Origin: Aphrophora alni
Lineage: Eukaryota; Arthropoda; Insecta; Hemiptera; Aphrophoridae
Assembly (NCBI GenBank): GCA_963513935.1
Contig: OY740774.1
Coordinates: 98,029,668-98,093,667, forward strand
DNA length: 64,000 nucleotides
Direction: 5' to 3'
The number at the start of each line of letters is the position of its first letter. Within the stretch, counting starts at the first letter, position 1. The translations under genes were made by a program, and so were the position numbers. Below, piece after piece: positions 12,461 through 24,700 of this stretch. The notes beneath the pieces were generated by a model. That model saw only the letters and a list, made by a program, of their open reading frames with translations, ran no database searches and was not told where the DNA came from.

Positions 12461-14396
12461 GGACAATACAAAGCCTATAAATATGGAGGGACATTCTTTT
12501 CAATTGGTAAGGTAATTCACTTACCTTGATGTTGAATTAACATATTCACTGCGGGCCAATACATAATTTAATTAACTTTTATGTAACTAGATGCCTTAAA
12601 TATACCTTAATATGTCTACTACTATTAAATAATAAATCCTAGTGGTAACTTATGTTTTAACCTAAATTAAGGTATAGATAGATTAAAATAATACAGTATT
12701 CTGTGAAGAAAAACATACCAATACTAACTCATAAAATGATTGAGCGAATTTCATTTAACCCTATGTTATTCTCTCAAAATTTAAATTAAACATTATGTTG
12801 CAACTGAAAACAAATTAAAGTTCAAAATGTTATTGCAAGCACTATCATATTGTAATGAACATACAAAGAAACGTTCTAAGATACAGTATTATTTTGAATA
12901 TTTACCTCCTTCCCCCACCAGGTTGTTTAATTGAATACCTCAAAACTTGACTCCTTTGATATTAGAAATCAACAAAAATATTTTGTTCAATATTTTGTAA
13001 TTTGTGTACAAAGCAAAATACATTGTAATAATTACAAAATAAGGAAGAAATTCACAATAACATTAAAAAATGAAACAGGATTAGTTGTGTAATTAAATGC
13101 GCGAGCATGGCCAATTTTAGAACTACTTCCGTATGTCATCGACCCTCAAGGCCACAGATGGTATTTCATCATCGTAAACAAGAGCAATTTCATGAATGGA
13201 AGTTGATGTGTTTAGCCTGAACTGACATTTCGTTAGATAATAAGCATTTTATCAATTAATTGGTGAACAATAAGTGTTGCGCAATTTAATACAGGTATGG
13301 TTACATACAATATCTACTACGTCATACCCGTTGTTTATGTTTTCTTTTTCAGTGTCAAAGTGGATTGCATTAAGGTAGGCTAGGCCTAACCCCAAATTGT
13401 GTTAACTTACAAAATTTTAAATCATCTTCGCCAAACTGGAGGTAAAGTTTTAAAAGCCTAGTATGTTAAGAAAATATTTCCATTAAATGTGTAATGGTGA
13501 AAACCAGCTTTTACTTTTATCTTAATCAGTAGGCCTATATTGAACCTTATTGCATCTCTATTTTACTCTACAGTTGGAGTGATTGGTATTGTGCAATAGG
13601 CTATATAGGTAAAATAGTTTTTATCATTTAGCTTACAAACTTATATATTTTTTATTATAAGGCCCAATTTTAGGTTCATACTTTTGCTTAATTGAAAACT
13701 GCTTTAATGAGTTTATATATTCTTTTAAAATAGAAAGGGTTCTTGCTATATAATATTTCTAGGTTAGACCTTTGTGTGAAACAGGTTAGATATACTTTAA
13801 AATCAGTTTTATGTCTGTGATTGGCCTTAATTCTAGCCTTAATAATTGTGGAGTAACCATGTCTGAGATGTAGCTAGTGTATCCGTTAACTAATGAATAA
13901 ACATGACCTATATATTCTATCTTTAATGTAAATTAACCTCTAAGCTTTGTTATTGGTTGTGTGGTAGCCTACCCTACTTTCAGATGATTAAAGTTAGGTT
14001 AGATATTTATGGCGGTGGTATACATTACACAGTTGATGCAAGATAGCCATCAGCAAACTATTAATGTAGGACTAGATGAAGCTATTGTTTGTGATGTAAT
14101 AACCATAATGTACACATCATTTTGCATATTTAGTCATGCAAATCATACTTGCCAAGACTAATTTTTTGCTCTACTAAATTAGGTCATATTTTTTAACAGA
14201 CTTAACATTTGAAGTGTGATCTTTCTTGGTGATAACTCTATCACCAATTGAATTGCTCAATTCATATCACAATTATGGTTAATATTGCACCATTCATTAA
14301 TATTACACCTCCCTGTTTATGTGTCTGGTAACTTATTTGGCTTGCTTTAGCTTATGTAGCCTATGCGAGTAGGGGAGAACAGAGACACAGGCTGCA
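12461..14396. other. Intergenic upstream of C/EBP-gamma gene
   Basis: No coding relic recognised. 13070-13400 is somewhat richer in G+C and has a possible donor (aag|gtaggc at 13374-13379), so an untranslated first exon of the C/EBP-gamma gene could lie here, but nothing proves it. Confidence 0.35.
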
Positions 14397-14595
14397 AATG
14401 ATTGGATGTTATCACATCCAAAAAACAATTATATGTTAATGATTTAGCTGAACTTGTATGGAAAGCATTTCCACTTGTTTTTACATAAAATATTTCTGCA
14501 AGGAATTTCATGCGTCAGGTATTTATCCTCTTAATGAGAACATATTTACTGAGGGTGAATTTGAAATTCATATGTAACAGATAGGCCACTTAAAG
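14397..14595 (+). pseudogene. pogo/DDE_1-type transposase C-terminal fragment
   Basis: Across frameshifts the translation gives DWMLSHPKK, DLAELVWKAFPLVFT, then ASGIYPLNENIFTEGEFEI and a degenerate TDRPL. These are the consecutive blocks found after the DDE domain in pogo-like transposases (...GIYPxNxxIFxxxdF...tdrp). Only this C-terminal piece is present. Confidence 0.65.
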
Positions 14596-15650
14596 AAACA
14601 TTGGATACTTATCAAGTGAAATTGATTGATTGTTTACATCCTATGCTCATTGAAGTAAAACCTGCAACACTAGACTCTTACCATGTGCCTCAAATAAATA
14701 TTCCTGCACCCGACATTCTCAACAACCATATGATAACAGTGTCTCTAACAGAAGAATTACTAATATCTCAATATGAAATTTTAACTTTGATAAAATATAG
14801 TAGCTCAATGGCAGTCCATCTCTATTAGCTTATTGTATCATAAGAAATGGTAATATCACATCCAAAAGCTTTAGCTACCTTGCGTTATAAATACAATTTA
14901 TGTTACCTAAGGCCTAAAGTTTATTAAACTATGTAGTATTTTACCTACATGAGTTATAACATTCTTTTAATGATAACTTAAATATTTTTTTATAAGAATG
15001 TTCTGTTTTACTTTCAATTCTTTAAAGTTCCTAAATATGTATGATAAATATTTTTTTACTTTTTTTGTAAAGATCTAAGATCAATATTGTTATGTTTTTT
15101 TAGATAGCATAATATTGATCATGTTCTTGATAAAAACTACTAAATAGGCTACTGTTAACAATAACTATTATTACTACTTTCTAATTACTAAAAACTATAT
15201 TTTGTTGTTGGATGATACATAATCCTGTTCTTGATCAAAATAACAAGCTAATTACTTTAAAATTTGTTATGTCTCATTTATTATCCTTCCACCCTGTCTC
15301 AAGTATCCCTACATGGAACACTTGAGACACTTTGTTAATTTAATGGTTAAAATATATAGAGGTTGCTATCATTGTCATGTCATTTTGTTTAGTGTCCATT
15401 TTAATACTTTACCTTCCTTTAAATGCCTATGTTAAATAAATGTTTTGGCTCCAGTCTCCCTTCACTATGGAGCATAAATTTTTACCTTTTTATCATAGGT
15501 ATAGCTAGAAAAAAATAAAAAATTTACTAACCATAACCCTTATAAAATCTTTTTTAGGCCTATTTGAGTGAATAGACCTTAACTATTTAATCTAATATTA
15601 AAAATAGAAAAATAATAGTAAAATGGTTTCATTTCATTCATATTTTACAG
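14596..15650. other. AT-rich region upstream of first coding exon
   Basis: No recognisable feature apart from an open frame of 75 codons at 14601-14828 with no known similarity. The tract ends in a pyrimidine-rich acceptor, ttttacag, at 15643-15650, so its 3' part is presumably intron separating 5' UTR exon(s) from the first coding exon. Confidence 0.4.
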
Positions 15651-15653
15651 ACT

Positions 15654-15770
15654 ATGGCACCACGTAATAAAGAAAATAATGGGCGAACACAAAAACGCAA
15701 AGACAAAGAGTCAGATAGCGGAAGTGGAAATGAAGAAGATTACAGGCGGCGAAGAGATAGAAATAATTTG
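15654..15770 (+). CDS. CEBPG: CEBPG coding exon 1
   Basis: Encodes residues 1-39, from MAPRNKENNGR to RRRRDRNNL. Acceptor AG at 15649-15650, donor gtaagt at 15771. Ends in phase 0 within the basic region. Confidence 0.92.
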
Positions 15771-18700
15771 GTAAGTGTGGGTATCAAGCAATGAATTTGC
15801 ATTATTGTCTTTGGATATATCTACAATGCATGTAATGCAACACTTGTTTAAACAGGAAAAAAATAAGTTATTAAATAAAAAACCAAAGTGAACGTTTGGA
15901 TTTTTATCAAGTAGCAAAGTAGATGGATATTTATTTAGGCATTCGGACATGAAGATGAAGAAAGTGATATTGTCAAAAACTTTGTTTTGGAGTTATTTAT
16001 CTGGTTATAGATTTACAAAATTTATAAATACAAGAATTAGAACTAAAACTATAAACACATTCGGTAAACCAACAAGATATGAAGAATTTGGAATCCACAT
16101 CCAACAGACTAAAAATTATGAAGGATGTCAAGAACCAAGTTTCAATGAGCTATTAAAGAAAAGCAAGATTATACTTCAAACCTTTCTTATTGATATTTGA
16201 TGTATACTTTAACACTGGTTAGTTTCTGTCATTATTTAGGCACTTGTTATGCAAGTCAGATGTTATACTAAAATTATTACAGCTGGTTATTGTAACAACA
16301 CTGAAAATCTTCCACCAGCACTGCTATTATATTTTTTAATTTAGCACATGTATTCAGTTTGTGTATATTTAGTGTAGTTTTAGTTATGTTAATCATACGT
16401 TTTGATTATTCCCAAAACAATTACATCATCTAAGCGACACTTCTTTCTACCAGACAAACATTTCATTAGAAATTGTTTTGTATTATCAAGAACTAAACAA
16501 AAGCAAATTTATGTTACAGGCAGTTAAAAGAAGTCGTGTAAAATCTAGAATGCGAACTCAGGAGACATTAGAACGAGTCCAACAATTAAAATCTGAAAAT
16601 GATCAACTGGAAGAAAAAATAAAATTGCTCAGCAAGGAATTAAGTTTTCTTAAAGATCTCTTTCTTGCACATGCAGGTAATTTTGAATATAAGTCTGACA
16701 AATTTGTATTTAAAATGTATTAAAATTTTTGATACAAAACTATTTCAGTGGAATTATTTGTTTTAAACTAATACTGATAATTTTTTATATTTTCAACTTT
16801 TTGAAATAAAGATGTATATCATTTAGGTATATTCACCAAAGAAGCTATATTTGAGCCTATTTTGATAAAAATAATAAATATTGTTATTTTATGTTAACAA
16901 TTATGTAAATAAATGATTCAAAAATATTACACTTAATCTTCTCACTCAACCATAAAACCAAATAATAACTATAATAATAATTGTTGTCCATCACATGTGA
17001 ACATAGCTGGAAATGAGAATACGGATGACCTGGCTAAGAAGAGAATGCCCGTGAGCATCGATTCAATCAAGAGGCTAGAAACAACAAGGAGTAGAGAATT
17101 GGAGAGAATGTGTGGCAACACAACAAAAGTAAACTTAGAAAGGAGACTGTTGCCAACTTTTGTTTTAGAATTGGATAAGACTGCCTTGTAGCCCACTTGA
17201 ACCATTTGTTTTAAGATCCTTGATTCAAATCATCATTGTGTATGGTCAGCTTAATAAAATAATTAATGTGACAAGCTTGATGCTGATCGGAGGAGAGCAT
17301 GAAAATTTTACAAAAATATATTGGAACGCCAGAAGACTGACGATTTGTCAACTTCCCAAAATAATCTCCAAAACTACTTTTATGTGAGAAAGAAAAAAAG
17401 ATTAATTTTCTATATTATTTAATTTTTCTGCAAGGTGTATTACATAATATGGGATATAAGTTAATCCTCATCAACTTTGTGTGCACATATAAAAAAAAAA
17501 ACTAAGATATTTATATATTTAAATAGAAACTAAACTTTTTTTGCTTCAACCATAAAGTCACTCTAAGCTTAAATCTTATTTGATTGAAATTAAGTCTTAA
17601 ATGACGGTAGTCGAGGTACGTTTTTATATTTGGCAATTATTTCTTAACAGTATTTTTTCCTTCTTGCAATATTGCACTTAGTTTGAATCATCAATCTTCA
17701 CATTTTACCAAAATTTGAACAAAATTGGTAGAGGCAATTTTGAAAAATTACATCTTTTATAAATTTAATATACTCAAAATGTTCTTACATACCAACTTTG
17801 ATCAAAATTGTTCAGTTGTTTTGGCAGTTTCAAAATCTACTACAGTTGTTGAGGATATTATGGAGTTGTACCTTAATACCTCTAAAATTGAAACCAAAGT
17901 TAATACTAAACCACCCAACGGCAATTCAAGTCAATGAGGTGGAAAGAATAATATAGATCCAAATTCGTTTTAATTGTTATTGAATTAATTATTAATTTCT
18001 TTTGTTATTACTTGTTCATAAATACGGCAAGAAAACTTAAATAGTGTGATACAATAGAACATTAACAGCGTGAGAAGTCTTGAATATCTCAAGGTTCTCA
18101 TATAGGATACATCTGCATACTTATTTGTCTTTATAAAACTCATCTCCATCAACCCCACTCATTTAGTTTATGGAGGTTTTCAGTTTCAGACATTGCCACT
18201 GCAGACAGAGTTAAAGGTGGAGTGGCAATACTCTTCCACAACTACTCTGTGGATGTATTGTAAACCTTACAGCTTCGTTGCAAGCAGTAGCAATAACAAA
18301 CAGTTACTACACCATACAAAATGACAATTTGTTGTTTGTACTTCCTGCCACCTAATTATAGGTTTGTTGAAATGGAACTAACTGACCTCATTAAACAGTT
18401 CCCTGCCCCATTTCTTTAGGTGGGAGATTTTAATGCCCACCACTATATATGGGGATCAAAACACCTAACTGTATTGACAGGATTCGATGACGGTTCACCA
18501 ACTCATCTAGCGACTTTTACAGGTAGTTAGGCCCATGACTAGCCTCTAAATTTCAGTGGTCCATTCTATCTTACACATACATTAGTGATCACGCTCCTGT
18601 GAAGTTTACATTTTCTGACTTCTCTTACTGTAATGATCGCCTTCCCAGATAGACTTTTCACAGACCAAAATGGGAAAATTTCACTGATGAATTTGTATCA

Positions 18701-21700
18701 CCTTATAATAATAGTGTTCCTATTCATGAAGCAGTAAATTTGTTTACAACAGTACTCCTTACAGCAATGAACAAAAACGTTCCAAAAAAATGTCAACTAG
18801 ACTACTTTGTTCAACAGTTCCATGGTGGAACGATGAATGTAGTTAAGCGCCGTAAAGTTTTAAAGAAATTGAACCAAAAACCTATTTATGAAAAATATAA
18901 AATTCTATGAGCAAAAGTAAGCAGAGTAGGAGAATTCTTGGGCCCAATACATTAGCACAATATCAAGAACCACATCCACGTCAACGGTGTGGAAAAAACT
19001 ACATTCTGTTTGTGGACCTGGTCCTTCTGCTCCCTTTTTAGGATTTAAGCAGCAGAATGGAGTTTTGACTACAAATATTTATGACATTGCTAATGTTTTC
19101 GGCTCATCATTTGCTAACTTTTCTTCAACTGCTGCTTACAGTGACGCTTTTCGTTTGTATAAAAGGTCTAAAGAAACAATCGCTTTCACTGCAGGTCTGT
19201 CAAATCTGCTGTTGTTAGGACGGTATTCCGCCTCAGGCCCTGACAACATAGTTTATTCTATGATTAAACACCTCTCAGCTTCGGGAAAACTAACTCTCCT
19301 TAAAATATAAAATCATATATTCGAAAACCACTGCTTTCTTGATGGTTGGTTGGAGGCTACAGTAATTCCTATTCTAAAGACAGATAAAAAAAAATCGATC
19401 CCATAGTTATTGTCCCATTTCTCTTACTAGTGTGTTTTGCAAACTGGTAGAGAAAATGGCCAATGAGTTTCTTGTTTGATATCTCGATAGTAACTGGCTG
19501 TTTTGTAATGAACAATGTGGATTTCAACAGGGTTGATCATGTACAGATCAGCTGGTTTCAATAGAGTCTGATGTACAAAATGCCTTTTTATGCATCAGAC
19601 TGTTGGGAGTTTTCACCTGGAAAAGGCCTGTGATATGGCTTAGCAAAGCCGAAGAACAATTTTGAATACTTTAAATTGATGAGGTATAAGTGACAATATT
19701 CTTGTTTTATAAGAAACTTCCTTGGAAACAGATATTTCAGAATGAGTTTTGGAGCTAATGTATCAGATCGTTTTCATTTAGAGAATGGTGTCCCTCAAGG
19801 TAGTGGGCCGAGCATGACTTTGTTTGCTGGCAATCGACACCATTACCAAAAATGTACAGTGCCCTGTCAACTGTTCTCTATTTGTTGACGCTTTATATTT
19901 GTCACTACTTGAGGTATGGCAACTGGTGAAAGAACTCTTCAACTCATTATAAATAGACTCCAGTCTTTATCAAGATTAACAGGATTTAAGTTCTCGCTTC
20001 AAAAACGCAATTCATTGCTTTTAATTGTTGTAGAATGAACAATCAACCCTTAATATATCTTAATGGAACACAATTACAAACTACTATAAATTCTTAGGCC
20101 TATTATTTGTCATTTTGTCTAATTTTAGATGGCCGATATATAGCTGGTTAGCTGATGTAAAATATTCTCACTAGCCATTTTATATACAATATTATACTCT
20201 GTATCTTTTTCAGTTGAGTTGGAATACAACATGCCAATTTCTATTTTGGTTGGTATCATTTCTCCTCTACTGATCAAAATTTCGACAATGGAGAGTTTCA
20301 TTTACGGCTACAGTATAATGAAACCTTCATATTTTCTCTGCTACCTTAGTAATAAGCATCATCAAATATATGATAACACCGGTCAACAAAAAAAAAATTT
20401 CTTTCAAAGGACCAAATTAACTGAATCTAATTTCTATGCTGAATTCAAATATGCTTTCATATTTTTTGGTTTTTTTTTGTGACACTTTTTGTTTTAAAAG
20501 AAAATTAGTTCTTTGAAATACAAAATGATAAATATATGCCTAAATTTTTCATCAGGCAGAAGTTTCTTGTGGCACAAGTTTAAAGTTTTAAAAGAATTAA
20601 TTCTTACAAAATACAAGAATTATAACCAAGATACTATACAAAAATGATCGTCACAAAAAACTATGCCCGGTGGGAAAATTCTGATTACATATTTCAATTC
20701 AGTATAAAACCTATTCAGTTTTCTTATGGAAAAAAAAAATTTTGACCTGAGTAATCTTGTTGATTGACCTAAGCATTTTGATTTCTCTGTTATTGCTCCA
20801 TTATCTTACCTCTGGGTCTAATTCTTTCTTGAGCTCTTTAGCTGTTACTGGATATATTTTTCGAGCTTAATTAATTTAAAAACTATCTGTGGAATTAAAA
20901 AACTGATTTATTATCATTAGTCCCCAGGGAAACTAGATAAACAACCTGCATTTCCATAATCTTAACTATTGAAATATTTAATATCATACATGAAATTCTA
21001 TAGTAATAATGTATGATGCAGCATTTTCATTGCGGAACATACACAAATCTTTCCGAGTACTAAATATAGATATAAGAGCTTTACTTACATGTAAAATGAC
21101 AGCCATAGTATTAAATTTTTTTTTTTAATTCCTTCAAAGATAACTAATGCTTCTCGAATCTACTTGGGAATATTTCTTCTCAGTTTTATTTAAAGTTCAG
21201 TTTGCAAATGCTATTGATCTTTCGACTCCAGCAATTTCATGAGACAAACACCCGATATTCCTTTAGTACTTGCCTCTGCTTCTATCTTTTATGTCTGATC
21301 ATATGGGCGTAATACAATATCTGAAGACACAATAGTTTGATTTCATTAAATGCTTTTCAACATTTATTGTCAAAATTATATTTAACATCTTTATGGAAGA
21401 GATTGAATAAAGGTGATGCAACTTCACTTGGCCTGTGACAGAATCTAAGAAAAGCTTTCAGCCTAGTAACATTATTAGATTCGCGGATATTCAAAATAGC
21501 TACAATTTTATCTTTACACTTCCCTTAAGCCATTTAATTACATAACCACAATATTCAATAGATTTTTGAAAGAAACTACACTTAACTGTATTAAGACTAA
21601 AATTATTTTTGTTGTCTTGCAAATATTTATTTCAATAAAAGATAATATTCATCTACTCTATATGTTTTTAGTGCTTTATTGACAATCATAATAATTACTG

Positions 21701-24700
21701 TATTAAAAATATCAGAAAGAATTTTTCCTTTATTTTCTTGTCGAGTAGCTGTTGTTGATGCAATTCCAAATGGTAGTCTATTCATTTGATATAGACCTTT
21801 ATGTGTTGATATTGAAAGTTTTTTTCTCTATCTTCTATTCCAGTGTGTGTGTAAAGCTTGAGAAATTTAGAATTGTATTTTTTACCCCCAACACGTCAAA
21901 CGACTTGATCCACACTTGAAATTGAATGTTGATTGACATGCCAATATTGCATTAAGAGTTACAATAAGCACCACAGCTGTTGCATAATCAGAGTGTGATA
22001 CTTTAATTCATTGTTGACTAATTCCAAGAGGAATTTTAAAGCTTTTCTGAAAATAGGCACATCGGATTTTAAATGTATAGCAGATTGAAGAGAACTTGGT
22101 ATTGTTCCCAGTCTACCTTGGATAATTGGGTTATTTTTTTTTATTAGCTTAGCCACATTAGAATACACAATTACAGGAAATTTCCCACGCCAGGTGGAGA
22201 GTCACAATATTCAAGTCTAGTCTAGAATAAAGATAGATTCAAACACATTAATTTAACACTAACAATTTTTAACTTATACTATGGTGATCATAAACTGTGT
22301 ATACTCTATTCATCTTCTATAGAATGAAAACTTTTCCTGCAGAAGATAAAAAAAAGAGCGTTTCTAAAAATTTTTGGACAGGTTAATGTCCTAATATAAT
22401 CTGATAGTTTGTTATACAGTCTAATGTCATAAAAATGAAAGATCTCAAACATGGTTGTTCTATGAGGAGGGTAGTTAAGTAACATCTTACCCTCTGTAGG
22501 ATACCTGTGATCACAGTGTAGACTTGTAAATTTTGTAAAATTAGTTTTAACGAAATATACTATTCCAAGTAAATATATATTTTAAAGGCAATATTTTATG
22601 TTTTTGGAAGATTGGTTCACACAGTTCATAATAATTCAGTTCGAAGATAGCCCTGATAATTTTTTTCTGTATACTAAAGACCTGCTTACTATATGCTGAA
22701 TTACCCCGAAAAATAATGCCATATGTTAATTGTGAATATATGTAGGCATAGTACACCATCATAGTGGTACTTAAGTCATTCATTATTTTAATAGTTAGAA
22801 CCACATAAAATGTTTTATTTAATTAGTGAATCAGATCCATAGTATGCTGCAGTAATAATGTTAGTGTGTTTATTCATTAATGTTATACTTTACTCCATTA
22901 AATTTAAAAAATTTAACAATGGTTGTGGGTTTTTTTAATACTAAAAAGATAGTTTTCATCATTTAAGGCATTGTTTTTGTAATTGGTGTGGAACTGTAAA
23001 ATGTGTGTTTTCTCTATATTTAGCAGTAGACCATTCCTCTTAAACCAAGTGTACATAGCATCGAGATCTTATTTCAAATATACCTTTAGCTGAACTTTGT
23101 TTGTGCGCTTAATCATAGCAATTGCATCATCAGCAAAGGAGTTAGTTTAGAGTGTTTCACACAAAATGATAAAAGATATGGTCCCAGAATTGAACCTTGC
23201 GGAACTCCATAGCTGATTTTCAAGAATCTACTAAAAATCTTGTTTCTGCCAACCACTCGTTGATAACGCTCTGACAGGTATGAAGCAAACCACTCAAAAA
23301 CTTTACTCCCAACACCATAATGAGATAACTTTTTTAAATAGTTAGACTTCGAATAATCTGGACAGCCGTTATTTTGCCATCTATCATCATTAAAATGTTT
23401 AATTCAGTTAAATTCTAAAATCAATATATAAAACAAAATTGATTTTGATTATAAAACATTAAGCACAAAGACAGAGACACTGTTCTTTGAAATGATGCTG
23501 TAACAAAAATATAATAATCAATCATTTTTATGGTGGTATATGGTTACAATTTATTCAAATGTCAAATTTTTCCATCAGCTAGAATCATCAGAAAAACAAT
23601 TTGAACAGCTTTCTCATGCACTTGAAAGACTCTACCCGCATTAGCCCGCCCTTTGATGATAAATGGAGGGGAAACCTACCTTCTTTCACATGCCCTTGGG
23701 CGGCCGGCACATCGTTGATCTCCGCCTCTGAATCGTTGAACAAGAAATAAATTAAATGTTTGTTCATATGTCTATTTATGTAAATGAAAATTTCTAATAC
23801 ATTTTGTGTTCTAAAATATAAAACTTTTAATGCATTTTATTCTACCTCTGTTTGACCTGCTTGGTGTGATTTACCAAGACCCCTTCCCAAGGCTACTCAT
23901 TGTTAACCTTCACTCGCACTGACTCCCACTCTCCATAGTCTCAATTAGTTGGTTGCCTAATACACTTCATAAGTGATTGCACTTTGGAGTGTTTCGTGTT
24001 ACTCTCATTACATTATTAGAAAGTGATTGTATGTTTATTTATGTTTAGTAGGCCTACAGAAATATACAGTGATGTCATTAACTAAACCTAGTCAAGATAA
24101 AAGCGTAAGCATTTATATCTCTTTCCCTTAACGATAAACTATGCATCAAGAAAAACTCGAAAAGGGAGCATCTGTGTCAAGCATTTGTGCGCAATATGGG
24201 ATTGCCGAACAGAATGTTTGAGACATAAGAAAGAAAAAAGACGATATAAGAAAGTTTATCCTGAAATTTAATGTAGAAAAGGAAGCAAGTGCTGTAAAAA
24301 GAATGTGGATCCCACTAGATCAATCCCTGGATGATGTAGTTTACAAATGGTTTTGTCAACTCCATTCTTCTGGATTAGCTGGGGTTGAAATTCAGGCTGC
24401 AACAGACAGGTTTAGCTAAACAGGTGGACATAAACAAGTTTAAGGCCAGTTCACATAACAAATAAAAAATTTAAAAAAGTGGTGAAAGTCTTAGTGTTGA
24501 CGATGAAGCTGTTGAAGTATTAAGGAAAAAATTGAATGACATTTTAAGAGCTAAAAATATACAGCCTTCACAACTGTACAGTTATGATGAGACAGGTTTA
24601 TATTGGGGAGAGTTACCAGACTGTACCCAAGTGCCTAAGGTTGAAAAAATGTGCCTGGTAGGAAGTCAGTAAGGATCGAGTTTTTACAGTGCTATATGCT